From: Trichostrongylus colubriformis
Lineage: Eukaryota; Nematoda; Chromadorea; Rhabditida; Trichostrongylidae
NCBI GenBank assembly: GCA_963978905.1
Contig: OZ022259.1
Location: 4,402,001-4,466,000, forward strand
Length of the DNA: 64,000 nt
Direction of reading: 5' to 3'
In this document: positions 1 to 14,454 of the stretch, piece by piece
Layout of the letters: each line of letters opens with the position of its first letter
Numbering within the stretch: position 1 is the stretch's first letter
Position numbers and translations under genes: made by a program
Notes under the pieces: model-generated
What the model was told of the DNA's origin: nothing
The model's input: only the letters and a program-made list of their open reading frames with translations
Database searches by the model: none

Positions 1-1823
1 CTCGTTTTGGAGACAAAGGAGATGGATCTCTAAAAACTCGAATAGTCGGCCACTGATCGGCTGAATGCGATTATTCGGAAAATCGGAGAATCCAGAGAGA
101 CCTTCCCCTGGCGTACTTGCCTCAGTTTTCATATCCATAAATTCCCATTCCACCGCGAAGGGCGCCTTTCGCCATCACTGCTTATCCAACATCTTCATGG
201 GTGTGTACCGGTTACGTCTGAAAATCGTGTTGCAGTGTCGCGCTCGCGGCGCCATCAGTACGACTTGCCGCAGTTGGTGCGGAGCTCAGGACGCTATAAT
301 TTGATACCATAAGGTACTTTCACACCTTCTAAAAAGGGTTGCCAAATATTTCAGAAGGGAGTACCTACGAATTAATTTCCTTGATGTGGAGGTTTGGTTC
401 TCCCAGGTTTCAAGGCCATCTCAGTGACTTTTTCTCTCATGTCGAACAAGTCTAGTAACAACCAGTAGTTTCCGCAAAGATGAAAAACCTGGTTAGCTTG
501 AGCGAGTTTGGACACCGCACTACGCTCTTAACCACAACTACAAGTCTACCTGAAACCTGGGCAAGAAATTTCTGTTTCACAGCCCTCCCACTGTTCACAC
601 TATTCTTTGCCCCCCCCCCCCACGCCCGTTCCGCCGTACCTCGATGACCTAGCCACATGGCACAGTTCCCAGCAATTTTCCATGGCGTGCATCGTGCAAA
701 AACTTTTTCATCGTGCGGTATCACCGTCTCTATATGATGCCTTCCCCACGTAAACAATTTGTTTAGTGTTTGCTTATGCTTGTTTACTTTGTATTTTATA
801 TATGGCTACCCTCCTTGTTTTTTATTTATGGCTTTTATGGCTATTTATAGCTATTTATGGCTTATTTATAGACATTTATAGCTATATGTATATGAGACTT
901 CGTGCTGCAGAAGTGGACCAATCAAACAAATCTCCTTCTGGAGGCAGAGGGTCCGGTAAGAAAAGGAGGCGTGGCAAAAATCGTTCAGTACAGACCATGT
1001 TTGAGATGACAAACCGATAGGCTATCATCATTTGTTGACGATCTTCGAATCGCAATATCTAATGCAGTTTCAAAATGTTAGTAGTGTAAGATTTCGAGTA
1101 TTATCGGTCACACTTCACGACGGGCAAAGCGCACGTGTCAAATATAGGTATCGATTATTAATTCTTCGCAGCGCGTTCCCACAAACTAGGCTGGGGCAGC
1201 AAGCATTCTGTTCTGCATGAAAATGATTAGATATGGCTAGATACTAGGTGCTAGAAATAACCATTAAAAATCTCTTTTTATAATCTGAAAACATACACCT
1301 ACAGTCGACCGCTGGACGAGTTTTCCTGCAAATGTGGACGAGTTTTCGGCAAAACCTTAGGAACACATCGAGGTATGGGCGAGTTATGTCATTCGTAAAG
1401 AGCGCCTTCATACCGCAAACGATCAGCAGCTAATCTGATAGAATTGATGGGGCGACACTTGCTATCGATGGTCATAAATTATGTATATATGCTGTGTACC
1501 GCTTGTAGAGCCAGTTTCAACGGGGGGGGGGGGGGGAAGGGGTGTTCCTTTTACCCCGCTGGCTGCTGAAGGGCGTCAACGAGTTCTCATACGTGGCTGA
1601 TAGCTTTTCTTCAGTGACTTCTTTCCGTTGTCTATGACACTTGGGCAGAGGTCGTCATGTTGTCTTAAGCCGCTCTCGAGCTGTTTAGTTTTCGCATAGT
1701 TATAATTAGGGCGATAAAGGGATTTTCAGATAGACTCTTCCGGGGGTTTAATTCCTCTACTTGGCAGGGAAGATAGAGCACTACTGCTCTATTGAATTAA
1801 TATAGTGCGTGCGTCGCACTTCT
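1..1823. other. Intergenic, no gene recognised
   Basis: I see no convincing exon here. Short open frames occur on both strands but lack linked splice sites or family signatures. The stretch holds a fragment of the CGC-rich MITE family described further along (about 226-300), a 12-base C run at 610-621 and a 15-base G run at 1522-1536. Confidence 0.5.
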
Positions 1824-2010
1824 CGCGCGCCGTGGCTCAAGGCGATTGTCCTGACCTATATCCTTCTTCATCATTCAATCCGCCCATATTGAATGTCGAA
1901 GCTCAGTACATTTAATATTCAATATTCATTTACTGGGCTTTGGCATTTAATATGGGTTGAAGGACGAGGAAGGGCATAGGTCAAGACACTCGCCTTGAGC
2001 CACGACGCGC
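1824..2010. mobile_element. Hairpin MITE, 187 bp
   Basis: The whole stretch is one imperfect palindrome. The left arm (CGTGGCTCAAGGCGATTGTC and on through the ATATTGAATG region) is the reverse complement of the right arm, with the centre near 1918 (TTTAATATTCAATATT). Arms are about 88 bp with scattered mismatches. There is no coding capacity, so this is a non-autonomous DNA element or foldback. No clear target duplication could be fixed. Confidence 0.8.
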
Positions 2011-5000
2011 AATAAAAGCCATCTGCTGAATGACCACGCTATGAAAGGATGTGGGGACGTGTCTTGCTTGTTGCCCCGGCCGACACCCGCAGACGAAGAG
2101 ATTGCCCAATGTACAGTCTCTCAGAGTAAACCATGCATACCACCTTCGAGTATAATCATGGCATAACAGTCAAACATTTTCGTTCCGCTCTGTTCTGAAT
2201 ATTAAGGTAAACCAGGGCTCGGACTTTCAAGGAGAGCCAGTGGTTCTCCACAGGGAGGACAGCCATGTAGAGTTTTTCAGTGCGCCGTCAAGGCAGTCCG
2301 AGCACATTAGTCTGTCAATGAGGATACGCTTCAGACCGCTTGTGAAGGGAATCGCTTTGTACTTGATGACTTGTGACAAGAGGGGGGGGGGGACAAATTG
2401 GCAGCGTGAACGGGAAATCCGCAAGACGAGACACAAAGGGGTACAAGCTCAAGTAATCGCGAGGTAGCAAAAACGGTACTTTCAAGCAGTTTCATACTGT
2501 TGGCCAATTTGCTGCTTATTTACTCAATGTAGACGTAAACAAAACCTCACATGAGATACTAATTACAATTTTTTCTGCTATGCCGAGCTCACATGAGAAC
2601 TGCAACCAGGGGCCAATAAAGCACATAGGTATGAAGTGACCGTCTTATTACCTAACCGGGTCTTATTAGAGACCTCGTTCTGCGAGCCTTTGCGTATACA
2701 CTCGACCCTGTACAGTTTTTCTTTTCAATCCTTTTTTTTAACAATTATTTCTCACCGCGACTCTCATGCCTTGTTACTTTCGTCTGGTTCTCATGGGCCT
2801 CCTTCCAGAAACTCTTCAGGAAAGTCTTTTCTATTAGCTTTCAGCCTGTTCACCCTAAACTGTCCCACACCAGGCTGGCCATTCTGACCCTCCCTAGGAC
2901 GATTGTCATTGAGATGACTGATAACTGATAGCATCAGCCGCAAGGTCACCCCTTGCGTTATCATATTTCCGTACAATACCATCAATGTGGAGCGTTGATG
3001 GGGTTGTTGGTGTTTACCAACTAACTATAGCGCCTCTTATCACTTCATCTATATGACGGCTCGCCGTCTGATTATTGTTTCGTCGCCCGCGCCTTCCGAA
3101 GGGTGTTGATAGTCAGGTTCATAACAGATTGGATCATCGGATACAGTCCTGTCCGTTAAGCCACGCCCCCATGAACTTAGAGGACATCCGAGGGATTTCA
3201 CGCACTACCTGACGCCTTGAACGGGCAATTTTCGCAGCACGTTTTTGTGCATCGAGTCAGTCAGTCAGTCGGAGGCCCAATCCATTTCTTGTGCTTTGCC
3301 GTGCACGGGATCTGCTCTCACACACTCTCCTTGAGCCTCGAAATTCTCCCTTACACTTCTGAGTTAATCTATTCTGACTTTTTTTGAAGATTCTACATCG
3401 TTTTGGAATGATTGTTTTCGTTCTCCCACACTTCAAGAGAAGTTGTTCACGTGTTTGTTTTGAAAACAAACCCGTCTTGATCCCACTTTTTCACTCATCA
3501 AAGGATGTAGCAAAAGCCTTCATTGCTCTTAGCAATCCCTTACTGGAATGCGCCACGCATATTTGTTTCATATACTAAAATCGGAATGGTGTTTGAATCG
3601 ATGTGGCATTCAAATGAACAGTGACTAATGTGATTTTCAATCGATCGATACCTATCCTTTGTATGAGCAGCATTTTCCTTTCTTTTCTTAGTTACAGTAA
3701 GCTGGGGTGGAGGGAAGGGTACTAATGCGCAAGTGATGAGACCGAAACCAGTGCTGAACTCATGAAAGTAAAGTGGAAGGTGTAGGTTGGCCTAGGCGGG
3801 CATTGATCCGGGACTTGATCACCCAACCATTCAACTAGAGGCCCTCTCAATTGTCACTACATTAGAGTCGACCAGTGGAAGGCATGGTTAAGGAGACTAA
3901 TTGAGAAATATAACCGTCATACCGTTCTTCCCCTCCCCCCCCCCCCTTTCCTACGGATACGATCCTCTTCCATGACCGGCCGTATGCTATGCAAAGTGTC
4001 TCCCAAAAGGTGTCGTAAGTCGTCAAGCGGCAATTAAAATGTAACTAGAGGGTATGGAATATGGCTATTCATTGAGCTCTTTGACCTACAAAAGTGAGTG
4101 GTAGTTGAGGAACTCCTTATGAATGCTCTGAAAGATATGCCCCCCCCCCCTTTGAATCTTTCTCAATCCTTGCTTGACCCTGGATGACGAAACTTCCGTC
4201 CAAACTTTAATTATGATGAGTGTTTTGGTAACTATGCATGTAGAGATTTTTCATGAGGCTGGTTAGCTCTTTGAAGTTTAGCCCCGCCCTGACCACGCCC
4301 CTGAGCACTATTTCAATAGCTGACCACCGTTTCGCCTCGATTGGTTTCTATCACTTCCGGCTATGTTTGTGGATTGTCCGGGTATCCTTGTATCTGTTTT
4401 CCATCAAAATGCTTAAATGCGCTCCCATGGCCTTGGGCTGCATGCTGAAAAAGCGCAGCACCTATTGAATACCTTGAGAGTGCATTAGCTGCGAGTCTTA
4501 AATCGTCGTCCAAAAGGCCATTCATGTGCTGGCCGTCGTCGACGCGTGTGCGTCGATTGCTGCTGGGTTTTTCTACGTAAGCAAGTTCATCCTGTGCGAA
4601 CCGTTTTTTAGCCCTAGCGGCCGCCGATAACCTCCTGTCCGGTCGCGCTCCATCGCGGAATAATAGTAGTAGCGGCCAAGGCAAGGAGGCAGAAACTACG
4701 ATGCACACTGCATGTAATTGATTCGGCGTTCTAATTCATATGGTACGAAAACTCAACCCAATTTCGGCTTCATCAAGTGGTGGCTAACGGGATGCACTGT
4801 GGATTGTACAGCCCGATTTCATGTTCAACCGATCAATATCTATGTTCTGTATGAGCATTATCTTCGTTTCGCCGTCCGCTTAAGACAGACAGGCAGATGG
4901 ACAGACAGGCAAACAGGCAGACACAGAGACAGACAGAGAGATAGGCAGACAGACAGGGACAGAGGCAGACAAGCAGACACATAGACAGACAGACTGACTG

Positions 5001-6753
5001 ACTGACAGACAGTCGTCAGTCAGTCATACACGAACAGACCGATAAACAGACAAACAAACACGTCGACACAAGAACGAACAAACAAACAAACAGATTGAGC
5101 CTATGTAGAGCATGGTAATATTTCACTTCTTCTGGGCTATCCATGGAAATTCGTATATGGATCTCCAAGGACGGAGGGGGGATAGCCCATAGTTGTGCTG
5201 ATTCACTACGATGCTTCTTGAGATGCTGCTCAGAATTCACTTAGCAGCTGATGGGCCACTTACGGTCTGATGACTCAGAAATACTCCGTATTCTGGCTAT
5301 ACGGCATGAGATGGCGCTATATAATCGATGACTCAAATATTGTTTTTTCAAAGATTACGACACTCCCACTGGTGAGTAACCTCCTTCCAGCTGCAGAACC
5401 CCACCCACTCAATCCATCAGGAAAAGATTATCATCATCCACCACCAGCGATTCCTTCTCTCACATTTTTTGTAGATTTAGCCGAATAAGTCGTTTGTCAT
5501 TAGATTTACGATTCCCTTTCTTCAAACAGAGAAGCTCCGTTTAGGCCTCAGCCACTCCGTCAGCGATTCTGCCAGACGGGAACTAGAACTTTTCGTTCAA
5601 AAATGTATCCGAAGAGATCATGCATTTTTATCTATTTCATGCCTAGCGCCGTCATATTGTGCCCATTGCAAATTATTGTGCGGGTTATGGGTTATACCAT
5701 GAAAGGCTGTTTATGAGAAATTTTAGGAAAAGTTCAAATTTCGATCTGTTTTTTTGCTTGGATGAGTCTTATATGAAACTTGCAAACGTTCTTTTAGAAG
5801 AAACGTCCAACCACTGAACCCAAACCACGCCTTCCCTTTTAAAGCACCTCATCCCCGTCTACAGAAATCAAGTCGAAAAAGGGTGTTCGGGCTCTAATCA
5901 AGGACCAGGGCTAGAACAACATTGTATAGGATTTTTATCAGCATGGGGAGCTAAATCCGTAATGAGATAGCTAATCGTAAACAAGGAAATACTCTGATTC
6001 TCTTGGTGAAGAGATAAAATCGCAAAAATAAACGATGAAATGCGGATGAGACGAATGAGTAGATAAAAAAACAAAAAATTTTCCCACCGTGAATTTCCAT
6101 TTTTTCATCTCAAGATATTTTTGCTGAATTAATGCCCAAATAAATTGCTCCCATGACATGCCAGTAGCAACAGACGCCAATCGACCGTCGAAGTATTTGC
6201 AATTTTTATCGACTCCATACCTGTTATTGGTGTAACCTATGACAATTTCATACCTGGATAACTAACAAAGCTATTACAATCTACGAATAAGACGAGTGCT
6301 TTTCAGTGTCAATTCACCACAGGGAAATCTCCGAAGTCATGTTGACCGCATAGAGGGGGGGGGGAGGGACACTTTGGTAGGCCGCGTTCATAGTTTGATT
6401 AAATGCTTCAAATTTTCCTTTTTATTAGGGCCCTTATTCAGCCGTTCATTTCAGGTTGTAGGCAAATATCATAGTAGCTCTCAGCATCGATTTCTAAGAC
6501 GATCAAAAACGTCCATATGGGGGCGGAGTCTGAACGTAGAAACCTGTTGCTTTACCACTTCAGAAACTTTTCGCCACCAAAGGCCACATTTTGTCCGCAT
6601 TAGCACCTGGTTACTCTATACAGATCATACACGCTCTATCGCAATGTGCACTTACCTCAAAATTGCCCAAAGTCAGTTCATTTGAAACTTTAGCGGCTCG
6701 AATTGAGCAGCATAGATGGATTTCGTACGTACGACGAGCTAGTGAGTGTGGGT
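2011..6753. other. Intergenic, no gene recognised
   Basis: No supportable gene. Contents are homopolymer tracts at 2382-2392 (G), 3935-3946 (C), 4140-4150 (C) and 6355-6364 (G), a CAGA-type simple repeat at 4880-5099, and a possible tRNA-derived fragment on the minus strand around 3790-3850 with A-box-like TAGTTGAATGGTTGG and B-box-like GGATCAATGCC. A frame at 5270-5371 ends at a good donor (CCACTG then GTGAGT), but nothing acceptable could be joined to it. Confidence 0.5.
4880..5099. repeat. CAGA/CAAA simple repeat
   Basis: Degenerate array of GACAGACAG and ACAAACA units over about 220 bases. The open frames crossing it are low-complexity by-products. Confidence 0.85.
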
Positions 6754-6851
6754 AACTTGTGGGTTAACGGAGTGATTAAATCCTGACTGGTCCATTTTTC
6801 GAAACTTGTGGGTTAACGGAGTGATTAAATCCTGACTGGTCCATTTCTCAA
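6754..6851. repeat. 49-bp tandem duplication
   Basis: The unit beginning AACTTGTGGGTTAACGGAGT occurs at 6754 and again at 6803 with almost no change, so the duplication looks recent. Confidence 0.9.
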
Positions 6852-8347
<1,496 letters not shown>

Positions 8348-8460
8348 CTACTAGGATGCTGGGTTATGGGCAAAAGCTTTGGTGTCGGACGGGACTCGAA
8401 CCGTCCCAGAAGTAACTTTCGCATCGCGGACTGCGGCGATAATCAGCAGTTATCTGAAAT
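8348..8460 (-). mobile_element. tRNA-derived SINE, truncated copy
   Basis: Carries the same GGATGCTGGGTTATGGGCAA tail and GTGTCGGACGGGACTCGAAC segment as the fuller copies at 9138 and 9400. On the minus strand this includes the B-box-like GGTTCGAGTCC. The 5' half of the tRNA-like head is missing and is replaced by a CGCGATGCGAAAGTTACTTC stretch that also lies beside the third copy. Confidence 0.7.
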
Positions 8461-9137
8461 TAAAAAATCAAAAATCACTATTACCATTATTATCGAAACT
8501 GTTGAAAAATTTTCAGTTAAATTACACCCAAGAAACTCATTTACTTCTCAATAGTGGCTTTTTACTTTTTTTATACATCAGAAATACCTGGAAGCTCGTA
8601 AAAACCAGAAATAGCACGAGAACGATGACGATTCACTACCGTAGCGTGCTGTTGTATGACGACCATATTTGGCGCGATGCCAAACATCTTTAAGCTGCTT
8701 ACCAAACTGCTTTCTCGTTGATTGTTGTGTGTGTGTTCACTGTATGTCTCTCAGATTAACGCGCTATTTGGCGGCGTCTTTCACTTTGTTATGACTTCCA
8801 GGAATCACCACGACCGCCACCACCTTCTTGGGTGACGTGTCTGCACACATTTGATTCCACCACGTTGCTTAAAATTGGGAGTTTTTCTTATTCAGCAAGA
8901 CTCCTTCACATGGTATTTATTTTGTTTATTTTTCGTTTCGTTCCATCCGTAATTGACATCTTCCATGATAAAATTCTCACTTCACAAAAAAAAAATTCAA
9001 GAAAATAACTTGGTAGTACTTCGGAATGCACCATGCAGTTGATTTCCATTCTATAATGAATGAATCTTTTCAAAGGGTATCCAGGTTACACGACAAAGCT
9101 ATAGCAGTAATGACAACAAAACAAATTCGTTACTATA

Positions 9138-9238
9138 AGGATGCTGAGTTATGGGCAAAAGCTTCGGTGTCGGACGGGACTCGAACCCGCACTTCATCCT
9201 TTCCGGGGATATGGGCTAATCCATTACACTACCAACAC
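9138..9238 (-). mobile_element. tRNA-derived SINE copy
   Basis: On the minus strand 9238-9167 folds as a 72-nt cloverleaf-like unit: 7-bp acceptor GTGTTGG/CCGACAC, D-arm region TAGTGTAATGG, anticodon stem TATCC/GGATG, T-arm GCGGG-TTCGAGT-CCCGT. It is followed by the shared tail CGAAGCTTTTGCCCATAACT. Position 33 is C rather than the near-universal U, and an anticodon GGA would imply serine, which normally has a long variable arm. I therefore treat it as a SINE head, not a working tRNA gene. Confidence 0.7.
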
Positions 9239-9344
9239 CCATACACCTTCCATAGCTTATCAGAACTCACACGTATTACGTGTTGAGCCGATTGGCCGAT
9301 ATCGGCATCGAACCGTGAAGCTGAAAGCTTTAGTACTGATTTTG

Positions 9345-9507
9345 ATACTTTTGATGTTTGATAGCTGCTGATTACCGCCGCAGCTCGCGATGCGAAAGTT
9401 ACTATAAGGATGCTGAGTTATGGGCAAAAGCTTCGGTGTCGGACGGGACTCGAACCCGCACTTCATCCTTTCCGGGGATATGTGCTAATCCATTACACTA
9501 CCGACAT
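9345..9507 (-). mobile_element. tRNA-derived SINE copy, best cloverleaf
   Basis: Minus strand 9507-9436 gives 72 nt with every arm paired: acceptor ATGTCGG/CCGACAC (one mismatch), D stem GTGT/GCAC, anticodon stem TATCC/GGATG with 7-nt loop CCGGAAA, 4-nt variable region, T stem GCGGG/CCCGT. The shared tail follows, then a CGCATCGCGAGCTGCGGCG-type block (9360-9400, read in either sense) also present in the 8.4-kb copy. C at position 33 argues against decoding. Confidence 0.7.
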
Positions 9508-9904
9508 ATTGTTCCATTATATTGTTATGCTGTTCTACATAATATTATTTTTATTTCCTTTTATTTAACCGTGCTATTTTAACTATTTTACTGTTCCCTT
9601 GACTGTCAGATCAGTACATTTTCATTTTTGATATTCGCATCACATCATATCACTGTGGGGAGTGCCTCTGATAAGACATTCCTTTGCCCAATTAGCTGAA
9701 TAACTAATCGCTACACTCTCATGACACAGCGGAACCTCTGATAAGGCGGTCGTTCTGCTCAACTATATATGTTGTTTATATCGTTTCCCGCTGACATTGT
9801 GATATGATCTTCCTGATTATCCTATTATCAAACCTACATATCAGCATCGCTTTACTTGCTATTTATACACAATATTATTAACGTCTTACCCTACTAATTG
9901 TTGC

Positions 9905-9990
9905 CAGAGTGCTGAGTTATGGGCAAAAGCTCTGTTTTCGGACGGAACATAAACCCGCACTCCCTGCACTTGGCGAAATCGAAAACTTCA
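9905..9990 (-). mobile_element. Degenerate SINE fragment
   Basis: GTGCTGAGTTATGGGCAAAA and a mutated TTCGGACGGAACATAAACCC segment match the copies at 9.1 and 9.4 kb. The B box is broken and the remainder is absent. Confidence 0.6.
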
Positions 9991-12900
9991 AAATTAGTAA
10001 CTATTACAACTGATTATCACATTTGCATATAGAATCTTTATCTGTACTTCTAAATATGACTGTCATTTATTCATCATTATCTATTATTTATTTATTTATT
10101 TATCATTAACCCTCTGTCTGTCACGAAACTAGACACCATACCATTTCACTATTCAAAGGAATCGATCATGAAAATTTCATGATTTTAATTCCTCTTGGAA
10201 TCACTCTACCGGCGGAAAGAACCGTGTTTTTCCGTCGTTCCAAAGAGAAATCGAAAAACTGGAAGAACAGCAACTCGTCTGATTTCCAGCCGAGAGCCAT
10301 TTTGACAGCTGGTAAGGGAGGGGGAACTAAAGGGTTCGGCGGTTTGAACTATGAGCCCATTGTTGATCTGCTTCTCACTCTGCGTCCCTGACCACGTGAC
10401 CGTCGTCGCTTCCCTCCAAGAGCTTTCGTCGTTGCTCTCCTCAGATGTCACGTTGAGGGCTCAATCTCAGCCGAAATCTCGGTTCACCGCATGAAACTTT
10501 GCATGCGACCCTCAAAAGGGACCTGAAGTTTAGTGAATGACTTATTTAGCCCATAATCGGCTCGTCACTTGAATGTGTTTGAAACACAGGTCGACTAAAT
10601 CCCCTCTCTAACACAGACTCACTGGACCTAAGCGCTTCCGTTGAGTGCTGTTCTTCGTTTTCAAGTGGAGGTTTTGTTCGTGGTGCGGCTGCTGACGTAT
10701 GTACGTTGAATGTGATGTTTGCGGATGGTCGCTGTGGCCTTTGACGAACTTCGGTAAAGCAGTCCCAGCTACTTTTCTAGCACCAATGAACATAAACACA
10801 TGATTCATTGGCGAATTCAGCGGAACCTGCATTGACCACACCCAGATTGAAGAACTCAGCCAATCCAAGTGCACGATAGGGTTGCAAATGGCGTTCCGAG
10901 TCTACGAAATGCTCTGAATGGGGTCTCAACTTCCTTGAAACGTATAGAATGCTTACATAGAATACCTAGCGCGGCGTGAGAGTGACTCATAGGGAGCACA
11001 TAACTTGTAAGTTAGCTAGCGCCCGCCCTTCTAGCTGGGCACAGCCTACTTCCGATTTAGGCAGCAGAAGTATCCAGAGGAACTTATGTGCTATGGCTCA
11101 ACCGAAACAGTTCGGGTTCGAGTAGAGGCTTGCAGAACAAGGAATTTTAAATGAATTTCTGTTCCAAAATAATCAATACAGTTCGACGAAGAACTGCTTT
11201 GGCCACTTATGCAACTACGAAAGTTAATTATAGCCCTAGCCTAACGATTAGCCGCTTTCTAGATGTTTATGTCAAAACAATTTTTATCAGCAGCCAAAAT
11301 ATCAGAACCTTGAGAAATATTCGAACTTTCAAGTACCCCTTTATATGCAGAAAATTTCACAATGTTAGAAAGGGAAAATAAAACCTCAGAAACGATCTTA
11401 ATTTCAAACGGAAATGCAAAGCATGGCGCATCCCGTACGGTGATGCTGATCAACCACACGGTCATTGACGCATCAATTTATTATTATCATCATTATTTTA
11501 TCACCATCGTTACTGCTATCGATATTATAATATAATTGTTATAAATACTGAGATTACATATTCTTATCACCAGATATTATTGTTATTATTATTGTCGACT
11601 TTGATTATTATTATTATTATTATTATTATTATTGTCAACTTTGATTATAAATGTCATTATCGCTGTCAATTGGTGTTATATTACTTGTTCATTTATTAGT
11701 GTTATTATTTTTACGTTAATAATTCTATTACATGAAGTGGGGGAAAGCGTTGTCACGCTTTTCTACCCATTCATTCACGAAGTTTAATGAGACCTTCCCG
11801 AACGGGAAATCGGAACCAGAGAGAAGGAACTCAAGAGATTAAGCACCCTTATACACGGCGATCTTTCACCTCAAAGGAACGGCTGGACATTCGCGACCCG
11901 TGATCCTTCCTCTCGCGCTCTCCCTCTTCAGAGTATTTACAAATTGAACAGTTGAACATGCATAGCGCGAGGTGAGGGAGAGGACGAGTAGGCGTGTGGG
12001 GTCGAGAGCGCCGCGATGGGCGTCTTAAGTGGTCGCGCGGTTTCTTACAGACCTCTTCCAAAGCTCCTCTTCACCTGTACAAATTGCTACATTCAACCTC
12101 TTCCTGAAAACCCCCACTTTGCCTTCACCTAAAACGAGTTTTCAAGTGCTATTTCCACGTTCATTGTGGGAAACGTGGAAAAATATGACACAAGTAGGCC
12201 CTCACCTTCATTTCACTTGCTGCCAACCCTCCGGTTGTTCCCCCCCCCCCCCTCTTTCCTCTGCATAATAGAACCTTGAAGGATTGATCAATATTGGTCA
12301 TTTAGGTATCTCAGATCCTACAGCTCATTCAAAAAAAGCGTCTCGGCATTAAGGATTCTTGATTTCCCCTTCGATTTTATTAAGAAAATCGTGCCTGCCA
12401 CCAAATTTCCAGAAGTTTCGATTATTCACATTTGTCAAAACTGCACCGCATATTTGCATAGTCCGTTGTCAAAATTGTCAAACTAGTTTTAGCAGTACCG
12501 TAATCGAAATACAGTACCTTTCAATAATAACAGATAACTCCCTTCAAAAAAAAAACTAATGTCTCTGTACTTTACAGCAAAACCACCCGGATAATATATC
12601 ACGGAATTAGGTCTATAGCGGTTTTTCGAAATCTAACGGGGAGGGTCAAGGGCGTTCACTATAAGACCCATGTCACTTATCTTTGAGAACAATACATCTC
12701 ATTGTGGTTGGTTGACCTCATCCACGCCACGGTTTCCTGGTATTTCTTTTTTTTTTTGCTTTGACCACCGCTAAGTAGCGGTTTTGTGGGACGTGAGTGC
12801 CCCACTTTTCTTCGCTCATCCGCCCTCACCATTACCTACTTTGAAATTTGTTTATTTGTTTACCAATTTAATTACACATAAGCTTGCTTTCTTGTCCATT

Positions 12901-13997
12901 GGTGTACATGACCAGATTGCAAGCGAGGGGTGTGCCTATCACCTGGACGATCATTGAATCGATCCCCATACAAACCATGAAACAAAAACTCAAATTCGCT
13001 TCCTCCCATAAAATCAATGAAGATTTACCACAGTTTAAACTTTATTCTTTATTTACTCACTTGCTTTTGCTTCAGCCATTTGTCTGATTGTTTACTTTCT
13101 GCTCCTCTGCTTCTTGTTTACTCACTCACTTTTTCGCATATTTGAAGCACATTCCAGAATATTTCGAGCATTCCGGGCTTCTTCGTGAGCGGATAATTTG
13201 CTCCGCAACTGCAGAGAGTGTACTTTGACTGTGACATGAGCGTGAATCACAAGGCCGCACATAACATTAGGTTGACTAGCACCACCTCTTTCAGCTGGGC
13301 ACCGCCTTCCCTCTACGTAGTCGGTGGAGTAGTAGCAACTACGTCTCAGAGAAGGGGTTCGCTATCGATAGCAATAAGATACATGAGAGAGAAAGTAATT
13401 AATGAGTTCGGCGTGAAATGGGAAGCAGGCGACATTTGCATGATATCATCGAGTGGGACCAAATACCCATTTCTAGAGTGCAAAAACTCGTCCAAACACC
13501 TATTTCTAGGTTGCACTGTCACACCGAACTTTGTTTTCAGCATTTTGTGAAGGTTCTCTATGAGCTTTTATCAGCAATTTTGTGTCATTCAACACCCTAC
13601 CTTCCTTAAAAAACGCGATTACCCACAAAGATGTCTTGAAATGTGCTTACATGATTACAAATAATTATTGATCATGAAATTATTTCTGCCCGAGCTTTTC
13701 ATTACATATACCATAACATTTATATTTTGTAAAGACTAGCACCTTTTTCTTGATTATTTTTGTACTTACATATCTCTATACTATAGGATATGTACTTATC
13801 CCTTTATAGGATATATGCTATTATATTTACGACTGATTACTGTTTTTAATTCATTTCTACTGGTGTATAAACTATTTCACTGTGCATACCATTTGATTTT
13901 ATATTTATCATCATATATTGTTATACTATGTTATACTATTTAAACCCTATCACTAATAATTACTGTATAGAGACAAACTCATGCACTACGCACTTAG
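9991..13997. other. Intergenic with degenerate repeat, no gene
   Basis: About 10190-10560 carries a diverged member of the long MITE subfamily also seen at 15.5, 38.7 and 55.7 kb (shared blocks AAATCGAAAAACTGGAAGAA, CACTCTGCGTCCCTGACCAC, GAAACTTTGCATGCGACCCT). About 11475-11720 is rich in ATT/ATC triplets. There is a 13-base C run at 12240-12252. I found no exon with both splice sites and a credible frame. Confidence 0.45.
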
Positions 13998-14454
13998 AGG
14001 GAGTCGTCCACAGAATAATAAGTTTTTTTCTGTTACCCATCTTGTTTTTTCTGTTACCCATCTGTTTTCTGTTATGTATTTATGTTGTGTTTGCCTAATG
14101 TGGGGCACATGCAAAATTTCACACGAAATGATGTGTATCCGGATAAGACACGGCACCGCAAAGTCTCGGCCGGGTGGGCACGGCCTCCGAGCAAGCGCCC
14201 AACACGTCCTCCACCGCGCGGTCGGAGGAGCATTGTAGAAAGAGAAAGTCACGTAAACAGTCCCACTGTCCCTCCTCAACTGTGGCGGATGACGGGACAG
14301 AGCTTTAACTCGGAAACCTCGTCCATCCGGCCGAGAAGCTGTATCTCAGCCGAACTCTCACTTTTTCGCGTGAAATTTAAATGCGTCCCTATTTAGGCCA
14401 GTGCTACATAATTATATGGGTAGCAAAAGCTCATTTTTTCTATGGACGATTCCT
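13998..14454. mobile_element. MITE family A, copy 1
   Basis: Starts GAGTCGTCCACAG and ends TATGGACGATTCCT. The interior shows the family signature: repeated CTGTTACCCAT, TATTTATGTTGTGTTTGCCT, then a GC-rich centre (CGGCCTCCGAGCAAGCGCCC) and an inverted second half. Here the CTGTTACCCAT(C) end motif is repeated three times. There is no transposase; other copies lie at 16.3, 20.6, 46.5, 52.6 and 56.3/61.1 kb. Confidence 0.8.

Noticed and set aside
5270..5488. Possible first exon ending CCACTG/GTGAGT
   Set aside because: The donor is good, but there is no downstream acceptor giving a credible continuation and no family similarity.
9167..9238. Functional serine tRNA gene (anticodon GGA)
   Set aside because: C at position 33, a short variable region and a conserved non-tRNA tail shared with other copies indicate a SINE head.
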